A stretch of 7,100 bases of DNA from Campylobacteraceae bacterium (lineage in GTDB: Bacteria; Campylobacterota; Campylobacteria; Campylobacterales; Sulfurospirillaceae), in contig JALUXQ010000200.1 of the NCBI GenBank assembly GCA_027013265.1, positions 1 through 7,100 on the forward strand, in the 5' to 3' direction. Below the pieces are notes generated by a model. That model was given only the letters and a program-made list of their open reading frames with translations, was not told the origin of the DNA and did not search any database. A program made the translations under genes and the position numbers. Position 1 is the stretch's first letter, and each line of letters begins with the position of its first letter. Positions 1 to 5,822 of the stretch are shown here, in pieces.

Positions 1-73
1 TGACAAAGAGAAACTAAAAAAAACAACAGATATTTACTAGCTGACCTTATATACTAAATTTTGCATAATAATT

Positions 74-82
74 TGGTATAAT
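74..82 (+). promoter_or_regulatory. Extended -10 promoter upstream of the small-protein/bpt/J-protein cluster
   Basis: The nine bases TGGTATAAT form a perfect TATAAT hexamer (77-82) with the TGn extension. They lie 23 bases before the ATG at 106, giving a predicted short leader of about 15-17 nt. No good -35 hexamer sits at 16-18 bp spacing, which is usual for Campylobacterota sigma-70 promoters, where the -35 is poorly conserved. The call rests on the motif and its position only. Confidence 0.55.
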
Positions 83-105
83 TAACAAACTAATTGGAGA
101 TATTT

Positions 106-279
106 ATGAAAAATGCACTATTTGACGAATTGAAAGATTTAAAAAAAGATATGGTTCAAAACGAAAAAGAGGAGAATAAGAAGAGGATGAGTAAACTAAA
201 AAATGAGAAGGAAAAGGTGCTAAAAGATGAGTTTTTGGATTTCACAAAAGATTGCGGTATAACTAAGCTTGACAAATAG
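106..279 (+). CDS. Small highly charged hypothetical protein (57 aa)
   Basis: Function unknown. The ATG at 106 is chosen over the in-frame TTG at 94 because GGAGA at 96-100 sits five bases before it and overlaps the TTG. Thirty of the 57 residues are Lys, Arg, Asp or Glu. The central part (about residues 7-45) reads as one long amphipathic helix or coiled coil of K/E heptads with regularly placed Leu/Met. It ends in a less charged tail with FLDFTKDCGI. There is no signal peptide or membrane segment, so it is probably cytosolic. The last 11 nt overlap the start of bpt, so translational coupling is likely. From memory, Campylobacter jejuni has a small hypothetical gene (Cj1036c) beside its Ate homologue (Cj1035c), which suggests a conserved partner. 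That identity was not tested. Confidence 0.75.
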   Translation: MKNALFDELKDLKKDMVQNEKEENKKRMSKLKNEKEKVLKDEFLDFTKDCGITKLDK

Positions 280-1000
280 AATCTCACCAAAAATCATCGA
301 ATTTTCAACTCTGCCAAGTGATTGTTCATATTTGAAAGATAGACAATTTCGGATGCAGTATCAATATATCGAAAATTGCACGAGCTCTTTAAATAACGAG
401 TTAGTCCAAAGAGGTTGGAGAAGATTCGGAAAGTACTACTCAAGACCTCAATGTGATGGATGTAGTGAGTGCAAAAGCTTGAGAATTGATGCAAAAAACT
501 ACACTTTTAGCAAAAATGCAAGAAGAACTTTTAAGAAAAATATAGATACAGTTTTTACGATACAAGAGCCAACTATATCAAACGAGCATATAGCACTATA
601 TGAAAAATATCATAAATTTATGGAAAAAGAGAAGGGATGGAAAAATTATAAAATTAGACCTGATAATTACTATGAACTATATATGGCTGGAGCTGGCAAA
701 TTTGGCAAAGAAATTCTCTACTATATAGATGGAAAGCTGGTGGGTGTTGATTTGGTTGATTTTTTAGATGATGCCATCTCCTCTATATATTTTTACTATG
801 ACCCTGATTTTAGGAGATTTTCACTCGGGAGATACTCTATATATATACAAATTCAACTGGCAAAAAATTTTAATCTAAGATGGATTTATCTAGGGTATTA
901 TGTCAAGGATTGCCCTAGTTTGAACTATAAAGAGAGATATAGACCATATGAAATCATGGAAGAGGATGTAGATTTAGACGAAACTGTCAATTGGAGTTAG
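269..1000 (+). CDS. bpt: Aspartate/glutamate leucyltransferase (Bpt/ATE family, bacterial N-end rule)
   Basis: Predicted to transfer leucine from Leu-tRNA to proteins with N-terminal Asp or Glu, marking them for ClpS/ClpAP degradation in the cytosol. At 243 aa it has normal length for the family. The ATE_N part (residues about 11-75) holds the signature RGWRRFGKYYSRP followed by Cys62, Cys65 and Cys68 in CxxCxxC spacing. Related ATE enzymes use such N-terminal cysteines for metal or Fe-S binding. The ATE_C acetyltransferase-like part (about 105-235) includes YEKYHKFM, DLVDFLDDAISSIYFYYDP, SLGRYS and YLGYYVKDCPSLNYKERYRP. The start is TTG at 269: a stop at 260-262 lies upstream and the next usable start falls inside the conserved N-terminus. 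There is no strong Shine-Dalgarno, so expression probably depends on coupling to the overlapping small gene. Leucyl rather than arginyl specificity follows the usual annotation of bacterial members and is inferred. Confidence 0.93.
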   Translation: MTNRISPKIIEFSTLPSDCSYLKDRQFRMQYQYIENCTSSLNNELVQRGWRRFGKYYSRPQCDGCSECKSLRIDAKNYTFSKNARRTFKKNIDTVFTIQEPTISNEHIALYEKYHKFMEKEKGWKNYKIRPDNYYELYMAGAGKFGKEILYYIDGKLVGVDLVDFLDDAISSIYFYYDPDFRRFSLGRYSIYIQIQLAKNFNLRWIYLGYYVKDCPSLNYKERYRPYEIMEEDVDLDETVNWS

Positions 1001-1053
1001 AAGCTGGAATAATAATTGCTTAAATTTACTGACTAACTTTTATAGGAGTTTTT

Positions 1054-1899
1054 ATGCAGATATCATATTCGCATGACATGATTGCTATCACCATACAGGA
1101 GGATGCTAAGACATTCTACTTTCTACAAAACTTGACTCAAAAACATTTTTTAAAAAAGATAGGCAAAAAAAATAAAATCATCATTTTTAAGCAAGAAGAT
1201 GAAAATGTCCAAAGAAGGTATTTTCTAAAACTTGTAAGCAAAATCTATAAAAGAAAAAACAAAAACTCAAAAAAAGAAGAGATTGAAAAGATAAAAAACT
1301 CGACCAACAAAAGCATTAAGTTAACACTTCTAAAATCAAACCAAATACTACAAAGAATCGATATAGATATGCATGTCGAAGACAATTATGTTGTCATATT
1401 CAAGTTTGATGTTAACTACTCTATATTGGTAACTTACATAAAAAATTACTTTAAAAATCACTTAGTATCATACAGATCAAAAACAAAAACTATGACGATA
1501 TATCCAAATGGCGAAAGAACGATACTTCTTCTAGAAAAACTTCTAAAAAAAGAGGAGCTCCTTGGAAACTATATTGCTTTTGATTATGATAAATCTGAGT
1601 TTGCAAATTATAAGGCGACTATAGAAAAAAAGAGAAATATCAAAAGAAGACTGTTTGTCTTATTTTCCCTACTTGAAGAGTATTATAAAATTCTAAATTG
1701 CTCAATGAATGATAGTTTTGATGTAGTCAGAGAAAAGTATCTCTCACTTGCAAAACAGTACCATCCAGACAGGCTAAACCTACAAAGTAGATCCCTAGTA
1801 GCACAATACACAAAAAAATTTCAAGAGATACAATATGCGTACAAGATGATAAAATCACACTATCTACACGAAAGAAAGTCAATCAGACGAATAAGTTAG
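1054..1899 (+). CDS. J-domain (DnaJ-like) co-chaperone with unrecognised N-terminal region
   Basis: A 281-residue protein whose only domain I recognise is a C-terminal J domain, about residues 207-275. It has EEYYKIL at the domain start, helix II EKYLSLAKQY, the diagnostic HPD tripeptide at residues 237-239, and helix III KKFQEIQYAYKMI. It should stimulate the ATPase of an Hsp70 (DnaK). It lacks the Gly/Phe region, zinc finger and C-terminal domains of true DnaJ. Residues 1-200 look like a Lys-rich, mixed alpha/beta region of two parts (about 1-85 and 88-185) with no known motif; they may bind a specific client. No signal peptide or clear membrane segment is seen. AGGAG at 1044-1048 lies five bases before the ATG. 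The gene follows bpt by 53 bp and probably belongs to the same transcript. From memory, C. jejuni Cj1034c is a DnaJ-like gene beside its Ate homologue, matching this arrangement. Confidence 0.88.
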   Translation: MQISYSHDMIAITIQEDAKTFYFLQNLTQKHFLKKIGKKNKIIIFKQEDENVQRRYFLKLVSKIYKRKNKNSKKEEIEKIKNSTNKSIKLTLLKSNQILQRIDIDMHVEDNYVVIFKFDVNYSILVTYIKNYFKNHLVSYRSKTKTMTIYPNGERTILLLEKLLKKEELLGNYIAFDYDKSEFANYKATIEKKRNIKRRLFVLFSLLEEYYKILNCSMNDSFDVVREKYLSLAKQYHPDRLNLQSRSLVAQYTKKFQEIQYAYKMIKSHYLHERKSIRRIS

Positions 1900-1913
1900 C
1901 ACAAACCTTATGC

Positions 1914-1930
1914 ACTTTTTCTCAAAAAGT
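1914..1930. repeat. AT-rich inverted repeat just after the J-domain gene
   Basis: ACTTTTT and AAAAAGT form a perfect 7-bp stem around a CTC loop, starting 14 bases after the J-gene stop. It could act as a weak transcription end signal. On the + strand it is followed only by CCTACTTTTC, not a clean T-run, so a standard rho-independent terminator is not well supported. Confidence 0.5.
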
Positions 1931-1931
1931 C

Positions 1932-1944
1932 CTACTTTTCGTAG
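1932..1944. repeat. Short inverted repeat CTAC-N5-GTAG
   Basis: A 4-bp stem with a 5-base loop. Read on the - strand, the direction of rpoN, it is followed after three bases by five T residues (complement of 1924-1928), so it could help end the rpoN transcript. The stem is short and weak, and the call is tentative. Confidence 0.3.
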
Positions 1945-1956
1945 CTTTAGGGGGTT

Positions 1957-1976
1957 GTAGGGACTTTAGTCCCTGC
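1957..1976. repeat. GGGACT palindrome in the convergent intergenic gap
   Basis: AGGGACT and AGTCCCT are perfect complements around TT (1959-1974), extended by a G-T wobble and a G-C pair to nine pairs (1957-1976). The arms are GC-rich for this AT-rich DNA and are preceded by the G-run GGGGG (1950-1954). The sequence directly abuts the next palindrome at 1977. It resembles an extragenic palindromic repeat rather than a terminator, since neither side carries a T-run. Confidence 0.65.
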
Positions 1977-2005
1977 CACTTTAATGAGCTTTGCTTATTA
2001 AAGTG
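1977..2005. repeat. 29-bp near-perfect palindrome downstream of rpoN
   Basis: The arms CACTTTAAT (1977-1985) and ATTAAAGTG (1997-2005) are perfectly complementary. A G-T wobble and AGC/GCT pairs extend this to a 13-pair stem with a TTT loop (1990-1992). It is the strongest hairpin in the window and lies 11 bases beyond the rpoN stop. No T-run follows on either strand, so it could protect the mRNA 3' end, act as a hairpin for factor-dependent termination, or be part of a dispersed repeat. Confidence 0.7.
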
Positions 2006-2016
2006 TGTAAGAGTAG

Positions 2017-3288
2017 TTAGTACTTTAGAGTATATAGCTTTTTTCTCTCGCTCGAGCCAGCTATATTAAACTGTTGTCTGTATTTTGTGATAGTTCTTCT
2101 AACCATTTTTACATTAAATTTTTTCTCTATAGCCTCTAGGATTTTCATGTCACTTAGTGGTTTTTTATGGCTTTCGTACTTTACCAACTCTTGCATATAC
2201 TCTTTTATGGCACTATTTGATATATTTTCTTCGACCGCAGTTGCAAAAAACTTTTTCAGAGGAATCACTCCTCGATTGCAAGATATATATTTTCCTGAAA
2301 TTGCTCTGGAAATTGTTGATGTATTTCTTTTTAATTCACTTGCCAAATCTTGTAGCTTCATAGGCTTTATGGCCTCACCAAAGAAAAAGTCATACTGATA
2401 CTCTACTATCAGTAAACCTATCTTATAAAGCGTAGCTTTTCTCATCTCCAGAGCATCTATAAGGTCTTTGGCATCCTTGATTTTTCGAGATACAAACTCT
2501 TGTTTGTCATCTAAGCCATCTGTGTCTAATATAATATCTGGATAGTAAGCATCATTTAGTTTAACTTCTATAGTACCGGAGGTATTAAAAATAAATATGT
2601 CTGGTATCACTTCTCTCTGTTTTTCGAGATACTCAACAGCTGGTGGATTTTTAAATTTTTTGATGACTTTCAGGGCTCTTAAGAAATCTTTATACCCCGA
2701 ATACTGCTCTATAGATTCAAAATTTTTTATAAGCTCAATTATAAAATCATAGAGCTCATCTTCTACTTCTAACTCGTCCAATTGAAATAAAAATGCCTCT
2801 TTAAAGTCAATAGCCCCAACACCACAGGGTGATAAGTTTGCAAATCTTTTCCTGATTTTTTCCACATCATCAAGAGAATAGTCAAATTTATCTGCTATCT
2901 CTTGCACAAATTCCTTTTGTATATACCCCTCGTTGTCCAAGTTATCTATCAGGCTATAGGCTATCTTTTGAGATTTTGGAGTCGGAAAAAGTGGCGGATT
3001 TATCTGCTCATACAAAACTTCATATAAAGATTTTTTTTCAATAGTAAGTGCTTCAATGATGCTAGATACTGAATCTTTTGAAGCTTGTTGAAAAAAGCTC
3101 TTTTTCTCAAATCTTTTACTAACTTTTTCATGTCCGACTTTTATCTGTATAAATGGGTTTTCTTTGGCAAATGGCTCTAAAACTTCTTGCAAGGATTCTA
3201 GGTTTGATTGCAGTATAGGCAACCAACTCCTCAAGGTAGAAGAGAGTTTCTGTTTTGTACTCTGTACAGCATTTGCTCTTAATTTCAA
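2017..3288 (-). CDS. rpoN: RNA polymerase sigma-54 factor
   Basis: Sigma-54 directs RNA polymerase to -24/-12 promoters and needs ATP-driven enhancer-binding activators. In Campylobacterota its main known role is the class 2 flagellar genes. The 423-aa protein is complete. Region I (about residues 8-50, with LRSWLPILQSNLESLQEVLEPF and ENPFI) interacts with activator and core polymerase. The core-binding domain follows (about 95-240, with NLDNEGYI and NLSPCGVGA). A helix-turn-helix region (about 311-348, KLQDLASELKRNTSTISRAI) and the diagnostic RpoN box VRRTITKYRQ (396-405) that reads the -24 element end the protein. The start is TTG (3286-3288) with an AAAGG ribosome site eight to nine bases before it. 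It follows lptB by 12 bp, the lptB-rpoN linkage known in many proteobacteria, and is the last gene of this operon. Confidence 0.97.
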   Translation of the reverse strand: MKLRANAVQSTKQKLSSTLRSWLPILQSNLESLQEVLEPFAKENPFIQIKVGHEKVSKRFEKKSFFQQASKDSVSSIIEALTIEKKSLYEVLYEQINPPLFPTPKSQKIAYSLIDNLDNEGYIQKEFVQEIADKFDYSLDDVEKIRKRFANLSPCGVGAIDFKEAFLFQLDELEVEDELYDFIIELIKNFESIEQYSGYKDFLRALKVIKKFKNPPAVEYLEKQREVIPDIFIFNTSGTIEVKLNDAYYPDIILDTDGLDDKQEFVSRKIKDAKDLIDALEMRKATLYKIGLLIVEYQYDFFFGEAIKPMKLQDLASELKRNTSTISRAISGKYISCNRGVIPLKKFFATAVEENISNSAIKEYMQELVKYESHKKPLSDMKILEAIEKKFNVKMVRRTITKYRQQFNIAGSSERKKLYTLKY

Positions 3289-3300
3289 AATATATTACCT

Positions 3301-4023
3301 TTAAAATTTAAAATCAACTCCGAGATAGTGAGTTTTAACCAGTTTATCTCTAGCTACATCTTTAGATGCTCCACTAGCCAATAAAGATCCATCTTTTAGA
3401 ACATAAGCTCTATCGCAAATCCCCAAAGTTTCTCTGACATTATGGTCAGTTATCAGAACTCCTATGTTTAATTTTGCCAAATCCCTCACTATCGTCTGTA
3501 TATCTGTCACAGCGATAGGATCAACTCCAGCAAAAGGCTCATCAAGTAGTAAAAATTTGGGGAAATTTGCCAATGATCTTGCTATCTCACATCTTCTTCG
3601 CTCTCCACCACTGAGGCTGATACCTTTTCTTTTCCTAATTGGCTCTATATTTAAAAGCTCTAGCAACTCTTCCACTCTCTTTTGTGCCTCTTCCTCTTTT
3701 TCATACACGATTTCTGAAGCTAGCATAAGATTTTCTTCAACACTAAGCTCTTTAAAGACGCTTGATTCTTGAGGTAGGTATCCGATACCCTCTTTTGCTC
3801 TTTTATGAAGTGGCATCTTTGTTATCTTTTTGTTATCTAAATATATCTCTCCACTACTTGGTGGGATTATTCCGCATATCATGTAGAACATAGTCGTTTT
3901 TCCAGCACCATTTGGCCCTAACAATCCAACAATCTCACCACTCTTAACATTTATAGTAACATCATTTATGATTCTACTGTTTTTTATCGTTTTTTCTAGC
4001 TTCTCCACTTTTAGTGTATGCAT
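3301..4023 (-). CDS. lptB: LPS export ABC transporter ATPase LptB
   Basis: LptB is the cytosolic ATPase that powers LptFG extraction of lipopolysaccharide from the inner membrane toward the LptA bridge. At 240 aa it has full family length. Visible motifs in order are Walker A GPNGAGKTT (36-44), Q-loop Gln85 in GYLPQESSVF, signature LSGGE (137-141), Walker B FLLLDEP (157-163) and switch His194 in ITDHNVRE. PLHKRAKEGIGYLPQESSVFKELSVEENL is characteristic of LptB rather than of branched-chain amino acid transporters such as LivF. The ATG start lies 13 nt inside the end of tsaE and has AGGTGAG just upstream. rpoN follows at 12 bp. No lptA, lptC or lptFG lies in the window, so the partners must be encoded elsewhere. 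Confidence 0.95.
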   Translation of the reverse strand: MHTLKVEKLEKTIKNSRIINDVTINVKSGEIVGLLGPNGAGKTTMFYMICGIIPPSSGEIYLDNKKITKMPLHKRAKEGIGYLPQESSVFKELSVEENLMLASEIVYEKEEEAQKRVEELLELLNIEPIRKRKGISLSGGERRRCEIARSLANFPKFLLLDEPFAGVDPIAVTDIQTIVRDLAKLNIGVLITDHNVRETLGICDRAYVLKDGSLLASGASKDVARDKLVKTHYLGVDFKF

Positions 4024-4439
4024 TTACTCACCTTGTATTCTCTATTTTTGTCATCTATTTTTTGGATTTCTATGGTCACATAGTTATAAAAATAGCCATC
4101 TAGTATCTTAGCCAATTTAATATCTGCCCATTCAATCATATGATACCCATCTTTATCTAACTCTTCTATCAAACCCTGTTTAATAAAACCGTCAACTCCA
4201 TCTTGATATATATCATAATGGTATAATTTTCCCTCATACACTTGCTGTTTTGAAAATGTAGGTGATGTCACATCTTCACTCAATCCAATATGTTTTGAAA
4301 ATTTTTGAACAAAAGTTGTTTTCCCGCTTGCCAAATCACCTTTTAATAAAACCACTCTGCAATCAGCCAAATAGTCGACAATCTCTTCTATAAAAGCATC
4401 TAACTCTTTAAGTGAAACTACCCTTTTTATCTCTTTCAT
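4011..4439 (-). CDS. tsaE: tRNA threonylcarbamoyladenosine biosynthesis ATPase TsaE
   Basis: TsaE is the P-loop ATPase that works with TsaB and TsaD to place the t6A modification at position 37 of ANN-decoding tRNAs. The 142-aa length is typical. It shows Walker A GDLASGKTT (34-42), the family motif VTSPTF (57-62), HYDIYQ (74-79, the usual HxDxYR-like strand) and IEWAD (102-106). The start ATG shares an ATGA overlap with the trpD stop (4436-4439), and no Shine-Dalgarno is visible, so it is probably translated by coupling to trpD. Its own last 13 nt overlap the start of lptB. Confidence 0.94.
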   Translation of the reverse strand: MKEIKRVVSLKELDAFIEEIVDYLADCRVVLLKGDLASGKTTFVQKFSKHIGLSEDVTSPTFSKQQVYEGKLYHYDIYQDGVDGFIKQGLIEELDKDGYHMIEWADIKLAKILDGYFYNYVTIEIQKIDDKNREYKVSKCIH

Positions 4440-5416
4440 ATGGAGTTGGAAACCTTAATAATTTCATCCAGTTTTTTAGATGTTTTGCCACTTTTTATAG
4501 CATCCATCGCCATCTCTATTCCCTCTTTTATATCCCTTGCTTTATCATCAACAACAAGTGCCATGGCAGCATTTAAAAGAACAATATCTCTTCTAGCACC
4601 ACTCTCTTCTCCTCTTAAAATCGAGCGTGTTATCTTTGCATTGTCTTTTGCATCTCCACCTGTTATCAACTCTTTTGAGACTAGCTTCATCCCATACTCT
4701 TGTGGGTCTATAATAAAATCCGTTGTTCTACTGTTTTTAAGCATCGTAGCATATGTTATATCTGATATACTTATCTCATCCATACCATCACGACTACTCA
4801 CAGCTACTGCACTTTTTGTATCAAGCATACTGAGTCCAACTACAATTCGGTTCAGAAATTCATCACTAAAAACACCTATTAGATACTTTTTCGCACCTGC
4901 TGGATTTGTCAAGGGTCCTAGTATGTTAAAGATAGTTCGATGCTCTAAACTCTTTCTGATTGGCATGATATATTTCATAGCAGGATGGTGATTTATAGCA
5001 AATAAAAAAGCAAATCCACACTCTTGGAGCATCTTTGCTTGTTGCGTTGGCGATAACGATAAATTGATACCGATAGCCTCAAGCATATCTGCGCTTCCTG
5101 AGTTGCTTGTGATTGCTCTATTGCCATGTTTTGCAACAAAACAACCAAGAGTTGGAAGCAGAAGTGAAACCGTACTTGATATATTAAAACTATTACTTTT
5201 GTCTCCTCCTGTACCTACAACATCAATCAACTTTTCTCTTAATGCTTCTGAGATTATCAATTTGATACTGTGCTCACGCATAACTTCCGTAGCAGCTGCG
5301 ATCTCTTCGGCGCTCTCGCCTCTTTTGTACAGCTCCACAAGGTACTCTCTAGCCTCATCTGGTGATATTGTATTTTTAAATATCTTTTCAAACTTCTCTT
5401 TTGCCACTTCAAACAC
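4436..5416 (-). CDS. trpD: Anthranilate phosphoribosyltransferase
   Basis: Catalyses the second tryptophan-specific step, joining anthranilate and PRPP to give phosphoribosyl-anthranilate. The 326-aa protein is stand-alone, not fused to the TrpG glutaminase domain as in some relatives. It shows the PRPP-binding GTGGD (68-72) with SFNIS, the anthranilate-site KHGNR (96-100) followed by SNSGSAD, RTIFNILGPLTNP (160-172), and the Mg-binding DGMDE (210-214). The start is GTG (5414-5416), with an excellent AAGGAG five bases before it. The start shares its first base with the TAG stop of the S4 gene. It lies among housekeeping genes rather than in a trp operon, and no Trp-codon leader peptide is seen upstream, so attenuation control is unlikely. 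Confidence 0.96.
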   Translation of the reverse strand: MFEVAKEKFEKIFKNTISPDEAREYLVELYKRGESAEEIAAATEVMREHSIKLIISEALREKLIDVVGTGGDKSNSFNISSTVSLLLPTLGCFVAKHGNRAITSNSGSADMLEAIGINLSLSPTQQAKMLQECGFAFLFAINHHPAMKYIMPIRKSLEHRTIFNILGPLTNPAGAKKYLIGVFSDEFLNRIVVGLSMLDTKSAVAVSSRDGMDEISISDITYATMLKNSRTTDFIIDPQEYGMKLVSKELITGGDAKDNAKITRSILRGEESGARRDIVLLNAAMALVVDDKARDIKEGIEMAMDAIKSGKTSKKLDEIIKVSNSI

Positions 5417-5661
5417 TATAACTCCTTCACATATTTTGATTGCATTGTTTTTGGAATTGTTTTAGTTGACGGAATCTCCAAAATTTCGTATTTTAAAATA
5501 CGACTTAGATACTTTATGGTGATGATGTCTCCTGCTTTTACATGTTTAGCGGGTTTCACAACTGCATCGTTTATACTTACAACTCCACTTTTACACATAT
5601 CTTCTGATATCGCTCTTCTTTTTGTTATATTTACACAATTTAAAAACTTATCTATTCTCAA
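5416..5661 (-). CDS. Small S4-domain RNA-binding protein (RqcP/Hsp15-like)
   Basis: An 81-residue protein that is mostly one S4 RNA-binding fold, residues 1-50. It begins with MRIDKFLNCVNITKRR, followed by MCKSGVVSINDAVVKPAKHVKAGD. The single-domain size and this pattern match the RqcP (YabO)/Hsp15 group, which binds 50S subunits carrying stalled nascent chains. The Thr/Lys-rich tail (about 62-81) resembles RqcP more than Hsp15. This assignment rests on remembered family sequences. The start is TTG (5659-5661) with AAAGGA six bases before it. It is the first gene of the - strand operon and is joined to trpD by a 1-nt TAGTG overlap. A small S4 gene close to tsaE, lptB and rpoN is also what I recall for Campylobacter. 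Confidence 0.88.
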   Translation of the reverse strand: MRIDKFLNCVNITKRRAISEDMCKSGVVSINDAVVKPAKHVKAGDIITIKYLSRILKYEILEIPSTKTIPKTMQSKYVKEL

Positions 5662-5690
5662 AAACTATCCTTTAGCGATATTTTTGTCAA

Positions 5691-5718
5691 ATTGTAGCAA
5701 AAGAATTTTTAAATACAA
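5691..5718 (-). promoter_or_regulatory. Predicted sigma-70-type promoter of the S4-trpD-tsaE-lptB-rpoN operon
   Basis: On the - strand TGCTACAAT (5699 down to 5691) is an extended -10. TTGTAT (5718 down to 5713) is a possible -35 at 16-bp spacing. Transcription would start near 5684, leaving a leader of about 22 nt, too short for attenuation. A housekeeping promoter here would drive all five genes, including rpoN. Motif-based only. Confidence 0.5.
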
Positions 5719-5719
5719 A

Positions 5720-5748
5720 TTGCATGGAACGATTTTTGCGCATATAAA
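5720..5748 (+). promoter_or_regulatory. argG: Alternative sigma-70-like promoter for argG
   Basis: TTGCAT (5720-5725) and TATAAA (5743-5748) are separated by 17 bp, a good vegetative arrangement. It overlaps the sigma-54-like site described separately, so at most one of them may be used at a time. A second -10-like TAAAAT lies at 5784-5789 without a -35. I cannot tell which one is active. Confidence 0.35.
5725..5740 (+). promoter_or_regulatory. argG: Sigma-54-type -24/-12 promoter candidate upstream of argG
   Basis: The 16 bases TGGAACGATTTTTGCG match the sigma-54 consensus TGGCACG-N4-TTGC at all but one fixed base. They match the form I recall as preferred in Campylobacterota (GGAAC-N5-TTGC) at every position. 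GG (5726-5727) and GC (5738-5739) have the required 10-base spacing. Transcription would start near 5751, giving a leader of about 72 nt for argG. It sits in the only divergent intergenic region of the window. Use of this promoter is inference. Confidence 0.45.
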
Positions 5749-5822
5749 CTAACTATATAAGCTAATTTTTTACAAATTTTAGATAAAATGCTCACTTATT
5801 AGAAAACTTAGAAGGAGACACT

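Noticed and set aside
1..93. End of an upstream gene or RNA before the first promoter
   Set aside because: The first bases include TGA and other stops, but no coding frame or structure can be supported in so short a piece. Only the extended -10 at 74-82 stands out.
1900..2016. Integron attC site, CRISPR repeat or small RNA gene in the palindrome cluster
   Set aside because: No conserved attC core sites in the right order, no repeat-spacer periodicity, and no promoter or T-run that would support an independent RNA. Only the palindromes themselves are supported.
4440..5465. Long open frames on the + strand opposite trpD and the S4 gene
   Set aside because: They mirror strongly conserved genes on the other strand, have low-complexity Ser/Leu/Ile-rich translations and no ribosome sites. 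The same applies to the + frames within rpoN and lptB and the - frames within bpt and argG.
5700..5725. Possible ARG box (ArgR operator) before argG
   Set aside because: The GAATTTTTAAAT stretch has only one good half-site, and in this AT-rich DNA that is expected by chance.
5788..5802. Upstream mini-ORF (ATG CTC ACT TAT TAG) in the argG leader
   Set aside because: It has only four codons, no ribosome site, and contains no Arg codons, so there is no support for leader-peptide control. Its ATG also coincides with a -10-like element.
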